A DNA stretch of 50,389 nt. Origin: CAZWRN01 sp964636275. Its GTDB lineage: Bacteria > Patescibacteriota > Microgenomatia > Daviesbacterales > UBA10151. The translations under genes and the position numbers were made by a program. The stretch is taken from NCBI GenBank assembly GCA_964636275.1, contig CAZWRN010000008.1, positions 1 to 50,389 of the forward strand. The letters run 5' to 3'. The notes beneath the pieces were generated by a model. It searched no databases. It had not been told where the DNA came from and saw nothing but the letters and a program-made list of their open reading frames with translations. Below are positions 15,161 through 23,622 of the stretch, in pieces. Within the stretch, counting starts at the first letter, position 1; every line of letters starts with the position of its first letter.

Positions 15161-16660
15161 ATGAAATTGCTGACCTTGTTTATAGTTTTATTGATCACAT
15201 TGTTTGGATTTTCCATTTGGGCAAATTCTGTCCAGGCTGCAACTACTACCAACACTAGTTACAATTTGGGTGTTTTATATATTAAATATTTCCCACTGAC
15301 AAAAGATGGCCAAAATATTGATCTTGCAGTCACAGGTGATGTGGGCGAATCATACACCTCAATCAAAGAAAAAACTGATTCGATCTCCCGTAATTTGTTT
15401 AACTATATTCCAAAAGCTACTAAGTATTTAGGTTATTCCAATCCAACAGCGCCATCTTCTATCAATTTCACTTTGGTTGACACTAAAGAATACACTCAAG
15501 CTGTCCCTATGGTAAATGATGGAACCAGACGTCCAGATTATTACAAAATTATGTCTGATCACAATATCTGTAATTACGTCGACAATCAAAATGTCAGAGA
15601 AGTCTTTCTTTTTGCCTACCAGGGGCCAATTTATCCAGGAAGTAGTTATCCATACTTAAATATCTCTGAGTCAAAAATGGCTGGGCCTTTTGGTGATATC
15701 TCCAACAGTTACCGGGAAAATAATATGCCTGTGTGTCAGAATACCTATCGGGTCTATACTTTAAACTATGGACGAGGGACTGGAGAAGCTGTCCATACAT
15801 GGGGTCATCAGATTGAAGCAGAGCTGGATGAAATTGCACCCTATATTCAACGGCAGCTTTTTCAAGGTCCAAACTATCCTCAAACGCTCAATGTTGTAGG
15901 TAGATGTGGATCGATTCACAACCCACCCAATGCCAGATTTGAATACGATTACGCCAATCCTACTCCAAATCAATCAGATTGTTTGAATTGGAATCCGGAT
16001 ACTCAAGGGACATTGAGCAACATTAGTTGTCAGAACTGGGGATGCAATGAAAATTCTGATACAGACAATCCTCAATTGAACTATCTGGTTTGGAACTTGC
16101 AAAACCTACCTGGTGCAGGTAATACAAAGACTCTAAATGGAATATACCTGAGAAACTTCTGGGATATTCACGGAGATTTTGACAATGTGATGAGAAATGA
16201 CAGAATTCCTTATATGCCTGTCACTCAACCGCAGACTAGAATGTATCTGAGGGATCTTGGTTACCGGTTGTGGACTTCCAATCAGGCCGAGATCAACTTT
16301 TTAGCTCAGCGTGGGTGGATCAATGAAGGATTAGGTTTTAAAGCATACAAAAAAGATCAATACTATTTGCCACAGGGGACCACTCCAGTATTTCGAATGT
16401 ATTTGCCAAATCAGTATGCCCGCATATACACTTCAACTGACCAAGAAAGAAATCAGTTGCTTAGCCAGGGGTGGACCAATGAAGGAACAGTATTTCACGT
16501 TTTCAAACAACAAAAACCTGGCACTATCCCAGTTTATAGATTGACTAGTCCCACTAACCCAAATATTAAAATGTGGACTATCAGTCAGGTTGAAGTAAAC
16601 TATTTATTGGCTAGAAACTGGAACTCAAATGGAATAGATTTTTACGTACCTCAAATTTAA
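15155..16660 (+). CDS. Secreted protein: Cys-rich GHQIE domain plus three DUF5648-like repeats
   Basis: This is a 501-residue protein with a cleavable-looking signal peptide (residues 1-29, ending VQAA). Residues of about 36-345 form a domain shared with the protein at 24639: KYFPLTKDGQNIDLAVTGDV, PFGDISNSYR, HTWGHQIEAEL (His214, His218, Glu221) and GRCGSIHNPPNAR, plus several conserved Cys. The H-x3-H-x2-E pattern resembles a zinc-peptidase helix, but the Glu that normally follows the first His is Thr. Residues of about 352-501 contain three repeats of the type RMYLPxxxxRIYTSxxxExxxLLxxGWxNEG, which match DUF5648, a module often joined to extracellular peptidases. A surface-binding or processing role is inferred. 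Confidence 0.8.
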   Translation: MSMKLLTLFIVLLITLFGFSIWANSVQAATTTNTSYNLGVLYIKYFPLTKDGQNIDLAVTGDVGESYTSIKEKTDSISRNLFNYIPKATKYLGYSNPTAPSSINFTLVDTKEYTQAVPMVNDGTRRPDYYKIMSDHNICNYVDNQNVREVFLFAYQGPIYPGSSYPYLNISESKMAGPFGDISNSYRENNMPVCQNTYRVYTLNYGRGTGEAVHTWGHQIEAELDEIAPYIQRQLFQGPNYPQTLNVVGRCGSIHNPPNARFEYDYANPTPNQSDCLNWNPDTQGTLSNISCQNWGCNENSDTDNPQLNYLVWNLQNLPGAGNTKTLNGIYLRNFWDIHGDFDNVMRNDRIPYMPVTQPQTRMYLRDLGYRLWTSNQAEINFLAQRGWINEGLGFKAYKKDQYYLPQGTTPVFRMYLPNQYARIYTSTDQERNQLLSQGWTNEGTVFHVFKQQKPGTIPVYRLTSPTNPNIKMWTISQVEVNYLLARNWNSNGIDFYVPQI

Positions 16661-16706
16661 AGAACCCACACTTAACAAAAATCTAGTTCTCAAAGTTTAT
16701 TAATTT

Positions 16707-16756
16707 AAAAAAAAGATACCCTGCAACTTCATAAAATATCAGTCACAGGGTAGTCT
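16707..16756 (-). terminator. Terminator of the small gene at 16771
   Basis: TACCCTG (16717-16723) and CAGGGTA (16746-16752) form a stem that can be extended with AGA/TCT across a bulge. On the minus strand it is followed by a run of eight T (the A run at 16707-16714). The loop is long (22 bases). Confidence 0.6.
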
Positions 16757-16770
16757 TTAACTTTCGCGTA

Positions 16771-16959
16771 TTAACTACCAGATGGCCTTCTAATCAGAGG
16801 GTCAAATATTCTTTCTAATTCTCTACTAGGACTAAGAGTTGGCGGCGGTTCCAATCTACCAGGGGAAGATGGAGTCGCATCTGGTTTTCTGGTCTCTGAC
16901 GGACTGCTTGGACCAGTTCTTTCTGTAATCTGGCGATACAGATCGGGATTTCTTGGCAT
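16771..16959 (-). CDS. Small Pro/Ser-rich protein with very strong Shine-Dalgarno
   Basis: This is a 62-residue protein starting at ATG 16959. Immediately upstream is AAAGGAGGTGATATCA, the best ribosome-binding site in the window; longer in-frame starts up to 17073 lack any. The sequence begins MPRNPDLYRQITERTG, is rich in Pro, Ser, Arg and Glu, and is probably disordered with a short helix near the end (RELERIFDPLI). No family is recognised. It has its own terminator at 16707-16756, which supports it as a real expressed gene. Confidence 0.6.
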   Translation of the reverse strand: MPRNPDLYRQITERTGPSSPSETRKPDATPSSPGRLEPPPTLSPSRELERIFDPLIRRPSGS

Positions 16960-17053
16960 TGATATCACCTCCTTTATGTAAGAAGGGTATCGTGAGAGAT
17001 GAGCGATTTCTTGACAGCCCAAGGACAGCAAGATGACATGATATGTATATTGA

Positions 17054-17923
17054 TTACTTACTCCACCTGGCATAAATACCGGTAGATAAATTACGTCCGG
17101 ATTTTTCTTGTAATACCAATTCGCCTGACACGACTGTGCCTTCTTTAAAATAATCTTTGAGCATATTTTCCAGCATCACCGAACTGGCTGAGACAGCATA
17201 AGCATTAATGATCAAAAAAGCTTTTTTTGATGACATCAGCTTGACGCAAAGATCCAATAACCTAGGAAAGGATATATTAAAATCCCACTTCTCACCTTTT
17301 GGGCCGTGTCCATAGACCGGAGGATCCATGATAATTCCTTCATATTGAGTACCTCGGCGGACCTCTCTCTCCACAAACTTTAAACAATCATCCAAAATCC
17401 AGCGAATCGGTTTGTCTTCCAGTCCAGACAACTTTTGATTTTCTCTAGCCCAACCAATGGTGGGATATGAAGCATCTACATGTGTCACTTGAGCACCAGC
17501 AGAAGCTGCCGCAAGAGTAGCAATCCCAGTATAACCAAATAAATTTAATACCTTAATCTCTTTTTGCTTATCACTTATTGCTTGTTGCGTTTTTTCTTTA
17601 ATAAACTCCCAGTGGGCAGCCTGTTCAGGAAAAATTCCGGTATGTTTAAAGGGAGAAAGATGAACCGAAAATTTCAAGTCAGAGTAGCCTATTTGCCAGT
17701 TATTGGGTAATTTATTTTTCTTCACCCACTGGCCTTTTTCACGCCCTTCCGGCCTGAAAACTACATCAGCTTTTTGCCATTCACTCGCTGGTTGGGAGGG
17801 CTTCCAGAGACATTGAGGATCTGGCCGGACTAAAATATATTTTCCAAACCGTTCCAGCCGCTTGCCGTCGCCAGAGTCGAGAAGTTGGTAGTCAGTCCAG
17901 TGTTTTGGGGAGAGTATAATCAT
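17054..17923 (-). CDS. Class I SAM-dependent methyltransferase, RlmI/RlmK-like
   Basis: This 289-residue protein has an N-terminal beta-rich part (about 1-95). It is followed by the Rossmann methyltransferase domain: motif I VLNLFGYTGIATLAAASAGA near 124-143, an acidic strand THVDASYPTIGWARENQKLS, and the catalytic-loop-like MDPPVYGHG near 197-205. NLFGYTG and DPPxxG are shared with the 23S rRNA cytosine methyltransferases RlmI and RlmK/L. The PUA domain of RlmI is absent. rRNA methylation is the best guess. TATAAA lies seven bases before the start on the minus strand. Confidence 0.8.
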   Translation of the reverse strand: MIILSPKHWTDYQLLDSGDGKRLERFGKYILVRPDPQCLWKPSQPASEWQKADVVFRPEGREKGQWVKKNKLPNNWQIGYSDLKFSVHLSPFKHTGIFPEQAAHWEFIKEKTQQAISDKQKEIKVLNLFGYTGIATLAAASAGAQVTHVDASYPTIGWARENQKLSGLEDKPIRWILDDCLKFVEREVRRGTQYEGIIMDPPVYGHGPKGEKWDFNISFPRLLDLCVKLMSSKKAFLIINAYAVSASSVMLENMLKDYFKEGTVVSGELVLQEKSGRNLSTGIYARWSK

Positions 17924-17962
17924 TATAATTTTTATAACTATTATAAATGTTATACTAAATCC

Positions 17963-18301
17963 ATGCTACCTGTTTTAATAACTTTTAGCCTATTTGCAAT
18001 ATTTTTTATCTATCTGATACCAACTTCTCGTTCGCGGATTTTAGGGATACTATATCTGCTGGTTTTGTTGTTTTTACTCTGGGGAATAGGTGGATTGGTT
18101 TTTTCAGCTAAACCAACCCAGAATGAAATCTATGTCTTTTATGCCTTTTATATCTTTATATTAGGACTGCATGTCCCACTACTTTTGAAACTTTCCCAGA
18201 TCAATCATAAAAAAGAGCACCTTAAAAATGCCAGATCAATATTGGGCTCGGATGTAAAGCATATGTCCGATGAAGAGCTACATTATCGGATAAAACATTA
18301 G
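17963..18301 (+). CDS. Small membrane protein, about three TM helices
   Basis: This is 112 residues from ATG 17963. TATACT (17951-17956) is six bases upstream, which excludes the longer in-frame start at 17885 inside the divergent gene. Three hydrophobic segments cover about residues 2-20, 27-45 and 53-75. The C-terminal 35 residues are charged (INHKKEHLKNARSIL) and end in DEELHYRIKH. No family is recognised. Confidence 0.65.
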   Translation: MLPVLITFSLFAIFFIYLIPTSRSRILGILYLLVLLFLLWGIGGLVFSAKPTQNEIYVFYAFYIFILGLHVPLLLKLSQINHKKEHLKNARSILGSDVKHMSDEELHYRIKH

Positions 18302-18317
18302 TAAATAAACCTATAGT

Positions 18318-18346
18318 TTGATACTGAGCGATTTTTATGATATAAT
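18318..18346 (+). promoter_or_regulatory. Promoter for 18353 (leaderless)
   Basis: TTGATA (18318-18323), a 17-base spacer and TATAAT (18341-18346) precede the ATG at 18353 by six bases. Transcription should start at the start codon. This is one of the clearest promoters in the window. Confidence 0.8.
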
Positions 18347-18352
18347 TCTTCA

Positions 18353-19726
18353 ATGTCATTTCCTGATAAAGCCATCGCAACAGGATATCCCGGAATAAAT
18401 AAAAATTTTGGAAAACCTTGGTATGGTATCCAATACTCAGATCCGTATAATGTCATATATTCGACAAATATTTCTCCTTTAAATCCAGATAACTGGCTAG
18501 AAATTACTCAAAATGGTCAACCTTTATCAGGATTAAGAACGGGGGCAAAGGATATAATTAAAAGAAATCAAGCAATTTTGGACGCTTCTAAAGAAGTAAA
18601 TGTAGTTCTTGATGGGAGAGTTAATATTTTCAATCAAGGTTACCTGGGTGATCTAGTAGAGGCGACCAGAATTATAGATCCTTTGCTCATATCTGGTAAA
18701 AAAGTCAGAATTATTACATCACATGGTGATATTTTTAGTGGATCTGGAAGCGATAGTGTCGAGGTCCGTGGGATCCCTTCTGATATCCCGCCAGCTAATC
18801 AATATCCCTGGGACCAGAGATTACTCAGATTTATTGGGCAAAATGCTAATCTTGCACCAACAATTTTTCCAGTAAATGCTCGTGTCCCAATAGCATTTAA
18901 TATTGACAGGCAAGGCACTATTAAAAATGGGGAAGAGATTGACTATCTGAATAAATTGTTAAATCAGAGTACCAAACAAATAGGTATTAGGCATGAAAAA
19001 TGGTCAAAAAGAGGGGTGCATCAATTACAAGCATTGCAAGCATTTAGTTATTTGCTGGGTATGGACAGTCTAAACTGGTCTCAGTTCCCTGAAGCTTTTT
19101 TCTATCCTGATGATTATTCAGTAAAAGTAGCTGATGAAGTAATTGGTTATTACCATTGTTTCTATAGTAGGGAAAATAAAACTCCGCTGCTTCTACACCC
19201 AGGTGTTGCGACTGATGGTAGAAAGATTGATCTGAAAGGATATCCAGAAGAGAAATGGAAAGATGTTATTACTGCTATTTCAGAGTCTCAGGCACCAGTA
19301 GATAGTTTGACAATGCTTAAGCCAGTAGATCAGGATCAAAGCCAGATTGCGGGTCGTCTTATTAAGCATGCTGAAAAAAATGGATTTAATGTCTCAGAAG
19401 TTCCCATGGAAGATATATTAAAAAATTATGGTTGGTCGTTTGGCTCATTTGTATCATTTCTTCAAGAGTTATCCATGCGTCGGGGTATTATTCTTGGCTG
19501 TGACAGTATGCCAGCTGGGCATGCTGGCCCGGCAACTAATATCAGAGCTGTAGTACTGGGAAGTCCTTTTTTTAATCCAACTTTTTTTGGTCCAGCTCAA
19601 AATTCATTAATTGTAATGCCTAGACATGATTTAGAGGAGCATAATTTAACTGATGTTAAAGATCTTAAAACTAAACACATAAAAGCATCTCAAGTCGTTG
19701 CTGCTATAAATTCTATTGCTCAGTAA
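18353..19726 (+). CDS. GT9-like (heptosyltransferase fold) glycosyltransferase, tentative
   Basis: This is a 457-residue soluble protein. Residues of about 80-150 contain a Rossmann-like start (VNVVLDGRVNIFNQGYLGDL, then KKVRIITSHGD). The C-terminal half has PLLLHPGVATDGRKIDLKGY, a strand with VDSLTMLKPVDQDQ, and GCDSMPAGHAGPATNIRAVV. The last resembles GxDSGPxHxAxAxxxPxV of GT9 ADP-heptose and related GT-B transferases. The similarity is motif-level only. It lies in an envelope-rich region, which fits glycan synthesis. No TM segment is present. Confidence 0.5.
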   Translation: MSFPDKAIATGYPGINKNFGKPWYGIQYSDPYNVIYSTNISPLNPDNWLEITQNGQPLSGLRTGAKDIIKRNQAILDASKEVNVVLDGRVNIFNQGYLGDLVEATRIIDPLLISGKKVRIITSHGDIFSGSGSDSVEVRGIPSDIPPANQYPWDQRLLRFIGQNANLAPTIFPVNARVPIAFNIDRQGTIKNGEEIDYLNKLLNQSTKQIGIRHEKWSKRGVHQLQALQAFSYLLGMDSLNWSQFPEAFFYPDDYSVKVADEVIGYYHCFYSRENKTPLLLHPGVATDGRKIDLKGYPEEKWKDVITAISESQAPVDSLTMLKPVDQDQSQIAGRLIKHAEKNGFNVSEVPMEDILKNYGWSFGSFVSFLQELSMRRGIILGCDSMPAGHAGPATNIRAVVLGSPFFNPTFFGPAQNSLIVMPRHDLEEHNLTDVKDLKTKHIKASQVVAAINSIAQ

Positions 19727-19743
19727 TCATGTGATTCAAATAG

Positions 19744-19772
19744 TTGACACTCTGCTCTAAACAGGTTATAAC
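19744..19772 (+). promoter_or_regulatory. Promoter for pyrB
   Basis: TTGACA (19744-19749), a 17-base spacer and TATAAC (19767-19772). The predicted start site is about four bases before the TTG start codon at 19784, so the non-ATG start is supported. Confidence 0.75.
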
Positions 19773-19783
19773 TTTTCTCTAGA

Positions 19784-20719
19784 TTGGCAACAAAAAAAAT
19801 ATTTCACATTTTATCTTCTCAGCAATTTGAGCGTTTATGGCTTGAAAAAACTCTTTTCCCCGAAATCGCCAAAATGAAAAAAGCTGTTTTGGCCGGTAAA
19901 GTATTGACCACTTTAAAAGGCAAACAAGTTTGTCTGCTTTTTTATGAACCTTCCACCCGTACCCGGACTTCCTTTGAACAAGCTGTTATTAAACTTGGCG
20001 GAGTTCCGGTGACTACCGAAAACGCCAAAGAGTTTTCCTCAGCCGTCAAAGGGGAGACCATGCAAGATACGACTCGGATCATCAATTCCTATCATTTTAA
20101 TGCGATCGTTATCCGTTCCCACTATGAAGGAGCTGCTGCCGAGGCAGCTTCAGTATCAAAAATCCCGATCTTAAATGCTGGAGATGGAGCCGGTCAGCAC
20201 CCAACCCAGGCCTTACTGGATCTTTATACTATTTTCAATCATTTTAAAAAAATTGATGGAGTTAAAGTTGCAATGGTCGGGGATCTAAAATATGGTCGTA
20301 CCGTCCGAAGTTTGTCATATTTACTATCAAAATTTAAAAGAGTTCACTTGGAATTAGTTGCGCCACCATCTTTGCAGATGAAAGATGATATTTTGGCCTA
20401 TCTAAAAGAACACGGTGTGAGTTTTAACCAAACGAATGACTTAGCCAAGGTCGCCGATAAAGTCGATGTTATATATATGACCAGGGCCCAAAAAGAACGA
20501 ATGGCTGGAGAAAAATTTAACGGTGAGGGAGTCAGAATGACCAGAGGAATTTTAGATACTGTCAATAAAAAAAGTATAGTTTTACATCCATTACCACGGT
20601 CAAATGATTTCAATGAGTTACCAGAAGAACTGACCGACGATCCACGGATCAAAATCTTTGAACAAGCTGAAAATGGGCTTTTTACCCGCATGGCTTTGCT
20701 GAAAATGGTAATAAAATAA
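19784..20719 (+). CDS. pyrB: Aspartate carbamoyltransferase, catalytic chain
   Basis: This is 311 residues, the usual length of the catalytic chain. It catalyses carbamoyl phosphate plus aspartate to carbamoyl aspartate in pyrimidine synthesis. The carbamoyl-phosphate loop YEPSTRTRTSFE (about 46-57) carries the family STRTR motif. KGETMQDTTRII, IRSHYEGAA, GDGAGQHPTQALLDLYTI and GDLKYGRTVRSL follow in the expected order, and VLHPLPRSNDF gives the HPLPR aspartate-site segment. The start is TTG; no in-frame ATG lies nearby and the promoter position agrees. No pyrI or other pyr gene is adjacent. Confidence 0.96.
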   Translation: MATKKIFHILSSQQFERLWLEKTLFPEIAKMKKAVLAGKVLTTLKGKQVCLLFYEPSTRTRTSFEQAVIKLGGVPVTTENAKEFSSAVKGETMQDTTRIINSYHFNAIVIRSHYEGAAAEAASVSKIPILNAGDGAGQHPTQALLDLYTIFNHFKKIDGVKVAMVGDLKYGRTVRSLSYLLSKFKRVHLELVAPPSLQMKDDILAYLKEHGVSFNQTNDLAKVADKVDVIYMTRAQKERMAGEKFNGEGVRMTRGILDTVNKKSIVLHPLPRSNDFNELPEELTDDPRIKIFEQAENGLFTRMALLKMVIK

Positions 20720-20757
20720 ATCTTGCTTTTCTCTAAAATAACCTATAAAATCGCAAA

Positions 20758-21657
20758 ATGAGTACTACCAGAGCCGAAAGACCCAGATTACCTTATGAAT
20801 ACACCATGATGGCCCCAGCTGATAAAGCAACTGAAGTGTTTAAGCTAGGGCAGCAGGCTGATTTAGATCCCATGCTGGCTTTTCAAATTGCTCAAAATAT
20901 TGCTCGAGTTTCCAGCGTTCCATGGTTGAATCCAGCTACTAGAACAGATCATTTCCATCTAACTTATAATACCGAGAGAGCCTTAAGTGCTGGGTTTAAA
21001 GCAAACGTACCTGCCGGAGTGGTCCTTAGTTTAACCCCTCTTAATGAAACACCTGAAAATCAATTTCGTGAGATGTTTGAAGCAGATTTTAGCTATTACG
21101 CTGATAAAAAAATCTTACTAGAAAGTACCAGTAAAAAAGGCCCAAATGTTTTTCCAGAAGATGATGTCACTAATGTCGAAAGATTGAGTGAATTCCAACA
21201 GCAGGCATGGCGCTTTTTGGAGCTAGATGATCCCATGGCTGGAAGAAATGACCGAATGGAGCAAAGGCTAAAAAAGCCAGAGCTAACCTCAGCTATTGAT
21301 ATACTCAATCAGTCAGTCTATCCATTACTCTTTTCGATAGATACAAGAAGTCTTTTACAAGGAGCCCGTCAGGTGTTGAGAATGAGAAATATAAATCGAG
21401 GTCTTAACCAGGCTGACAGAAAAGTCAACGGGGTGTTAACAGATGTCGAAAGAGTTTTTCTTGATTTTGTAGTCAATCAGGGTAAAGAATTAATATTAAA
21501 TCAAACCGGCCACTTAGGAGAGCCTCCAGTGTATGAACCTTTATTGCGAATTTTTGAACATGGTTTGATGCCGTATGGGCTGGAAATTCCGGAAGATCCT
21601 ACTCAAAAAGGCAAATTAAAAGTATTGGTTCCACCAAGAACCCGACTAGTAAGCTAG
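20758..21657 (+). CDS. Hypothetical soluble protein
   Basis: This is a 299-residue protein with no signal peptide or TM segment. It is predominantly helical. The N-terminal part has ATEVFKLGQQADLDPMLAFQIAQNIARV, and the middle is charged with conserved-looking Phe/Tyr and Arg. The last 60 residues are Pro-containing (GEPPVYEPLLRIFEHGLMPYG). I do not recognise a domain. TATAAA lies eight bases before the ATG. It follows pyrB by 38 bp and precedes the cohesin protein gene. Confidence 0.7.
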   Translation: MSTTRAERPRLPYEYTMMAPADKATEVFKLGQQADLDPMLAFQIAQNIARVSSVPWLNPATRTDHFHLTYNTERALSAGFKANVPAGVVLSLTPLNETPENQFREMFEADFSYYADKKILLESTSKKGPNVFPEDDVTNVERLSEFQQQAWRFLELDDPMAGRNDRMEQRLKKPELTSAIDILNQSVYPLLFSIDTRSLLQGARQVLRMRNINRGLNQADRKVNGVLTDVERVFLDFVVNQGKELILNQTGHLGEPPVYEPLLRIFEHGLMPYGLEIPEDPTQKGKLKVLVPPRTRLVS

Positions 21658-21712
21658 TTAACCTTCACTTTTAGTACTTTGATACTGTTCCTACTTTTGT
21701 TACTTTATATAT

Positions 21713-22876
21713 ATGTTGCCCAAAATTAAATCAGCTTTCAGTCATCGGCTTTCAGCTATCAGTCAGACAGGAAATAGTTTGGTTATTTTGCTGCTGATTG
21801 CTGGTCTGATTACTGGAGGAGTCATCCTTGAACAAAAATATGGTAAAGGTCTGCCACAGCCATCACTCGTCCCTAGCCCTTCACCAATCGACTATCAATC
21901 ATCACTTACTTTAACACCTGACAGAAATTTGAACTCAATCAAAGCTGGAGATACTTTTACTGTGACGGTGGGTGTCACCACAAAAGAAGCAATCAATTTA
22001 ATCTCAACCAAAATTGAATATCCAAAAGAATCTTTAAAAGTGGATACCATTGATGATCTGGGGGAGCAAAGTCTGGTTTCTTTATGGGTGAGTAAAGATG
22101 ATATCTCAGGTGAAGGCTATGTCCAGCTAGTAGGGGGCATACCAAATCCTGGTCTGAACACTGAAAATCAGAACAAGGCTTTTATTAAGATAATTTTCAT
22201 TGCTACAACCGATCTGCCAAACACTGGCTGGCAAATAAAAGCGACAGATATACAGCTTTACTCCAATGCCACCAATCAGCCTTTAGAAAAAGTTTACAGT
22301 GTGGCTTTACAACCAGATACAGCCAGCCCAACGCCAGTCGAATCCACCCCATCACCCACAGCCTCACCTTCATCACCAGGAAAAGGTAAAGGGAAATTAT
22401 CCCTTAGTCCCAGGATCATCCAGACCAGTCCTGGGTGCACCTTTGATCTGGTTTTGTCCTATGATAGTGCCGGCGCAGATTTTTTGGGAATTGATGCTTT
22501 ATTAACCATCGATCCCCGGGTTTTAAAACCAATTAGTATTCAAAGAACGGATAATGCTCCAGATAGTAGCTTTGCTCCTCAACTAGCGCTTAAAAACGAA
22601 ACGATAACCATCCCATATTTAAGTCCAACAAATAGACAGTATCAGAAAAAAGCTGAAATAGGAAAAATTAGTTTTAAAACAACGGATCAACCTACCCAGG
22701 GGCTGACAGCTATTAAAATAAAATACAATTCTACTAAATCAGGTGATCTGTCTGATTCCAATATCTTGTATTCTCTAAATGAAGACTTACTAAGTGAAGT
22801 AGGAAACACCGTTGTTGCTATCAAACCAGGTAGCTGTACCCAGGAAAAAACTTACGAAATTATCAAAAGCAACTAA
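21713..22876 (+). CDS. Membrane-anchored protein with two cohesin-like domains
   Basis: This is a 387-residue protein. A TM anchor covers residues of about 22-40, then a Pro/Ser linker. Domain 1 (about 60-205) begins with the cohesin pattern IKAGDTFTVTVGVTTKEAINLISTKI, has EYPKESLKV and later GEGYVQLVGGIPNPG, and ends in a beta strand. A second Pro/Ser/Thr linker (about 206-228) leads to domain 2 (about 230-375), with CTFDLVLSYDSAGADFLGIDALLTI and IGKISFKT. In cellulosome systems cohesins bind dockerin modules. Dockerin-like modules occur in the proteins at 24639, 26622 and 28750, so this protein may be a surface scaffold. Cohesin assignment is by pattern only. Confidence 0.7.
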   Translation: MLPKIKSAFSHRLSAISQTGNSLVILLLIAGLITGGVILEQKYGKGLPQPSLVPSPSPIDYQSSLTLTPDRNLNSIKAGDTFTVTVGVTTKEAINLISTKIEYPKESLKVDTIDDLGEQSLVSLWVSKDDISGEGYVQLVGGIPNPGLNTENQNKAFIKIIFIATTDLPNTGWQIKATDIQLYSNATNQPLEKVYSVALQPDTASPTPVESTPSPTASPSSPGKGKGKLSLSPRIIQTSPGCTFDLVLSYDSAGADFLGIDALLTIDPRVLKPISIQRTDNAPDSSFAPQLALKNETITIPYLSPTNRQYQKKAEIGKISFKTTDQPTQGLTAIKIKYNSTKSGDLSDSNILYSLNEDLLSEVGNTVVAIKPGSCTQEKTYEIIKSN

Positions 22877-22899
22877 TCCACTTTCTTAAAGGTAATTAT

Positions 22900-22946
22900 T
22901 TGACATGAGGTTTTTTTGTATTATAATAAATGCAACTTAGTTGCAT
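22900..22946 (+). promoter_or_regulatory. Strong promoter with palindrome at the transcription start
   Basis: TTGACA (22900-22905) and TATAAT (22922-22927) are 16 bases apart, both perfect consensus. ATGCAAC-TTA-GTTGCAT (22930-22946) is a 7-bp inverted repeat over the predicted start site at about 22934, a typical repressor position. The next gene encodes a metal-binding protein, so metal-dependent control is plausible. Confidence 0.75.
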
Positions 22947-22947
22947 T

Positions 22948-23454
22948 ATGTGTAAAGAAGCAGTCCCCCGGCCATTATTAAAAATGAATAAATCATATAC
23001 TTCGGAACCCACTAAGAAACCATCTGGTGAATGTTCCCATACTCATAAAAAAGCTGGTAATCATCATCATGATCATGATGATCACCCCACTAAAGCCCAT
23101 CCCAAAAAAGATACTGAAACGAATCATCAGCACGCACATCATGAAACTGAACATCAGCATCATTTGCATGATGATGTTGTGTCACTAGCTCATAGACACC
23201 ATGACCATCAGCACCTGCCATTCATGCAACAACAGGCTGCTGCCAGATCACATAGCTGTCATGCAGGTGATGGCCACAACCACGGTGAATCCCAACCAGT
23301 TACAAGTATGGGTGGTGGAATGCCAATGTTTAGATCATTTGGGGGAGGAGGAGGGCATCACCATCACGAAGGGGAGCATGAACATTGTCCCAATTGCGAT
23401 GAACATTTAGTAGATAATGATTGCCCTAAATGTGGCTATAAACATCAGCATTAA
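22948..23454 (+). CDS. His-rich metal-binding protein with C-terminal zinc ribbon
   Basis: This is 168 residues from ATG 22948. The ATG at 22930 lies before the predicted transcription start and inside the operator palindrome; ATG 22984 is another option. More than a quarter of the central residues are His, in runs such as HHHDHDD, HQHAHHETEHQHH and HHHHEGEHEH. This is followed by a rubredoxin-like pair CPNCDEHLVDNDCPKCG near the C-terminus. No signal peptide is evident, so cytoplasmic Ni, Co or Zn storage or chaperoning is the likely role. Cys residues near the start (CKE, CSH) may add sites. A terminator follows at 23505. Confidence 0.75.
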   Translation: MCKEAVPRPLLKMNKSYTSEPTKKPSGECSHTHKKAGNHHHDHDDHPTKAHPKKDTETNHQHAHHETEHQHHLHDDVVSLAHRHHDHQHLPFMQQQAAARSHSCHAGDGHNHGESQPVTSMGGGMPMFRSFGGGGGHHHHEGEHEHCPNCDEHLVDNDCPKCGYKHQH

Positions 23455-23504
23455 AAGTTCTAATTTCTAAGTACTAATTTCTAAACAAATTCCAATATCA
23501 AAAT

Positions 23505-23529
23505 GTCCCAATTGGGTTTTGGGACTTTT
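23505..23529 (+). terminator. Rho-independent terminator after the His-rich gene
   Basis: GTCCCAA (23505-23511) and TTGGGAC (23519-23525) are followed by TTTT. The stem extends across one bulge with CAAAA/TTTTG. Flanking words (TTCTAATTTCTAA upstream, AATTAGAAATT downstream) can form a longer outer arm. Confidence 0.8.
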
Positions 23530-23622
23530 GGCATTATTTAGTAATTAAAAATTAGAGTAATTAGAAATTTTATAACTGGATACTCACCACTAAATACCAT
23601 ATACTAACTATTAGGTACTAAT

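Noticed and set aside
16960..17073. N-terminal extension of the 62-residue gene up to 17073
   Set aside because: The extension overlaps the methyltransferase gene, and the strong SD sits directly before the internal ATG at 16959.
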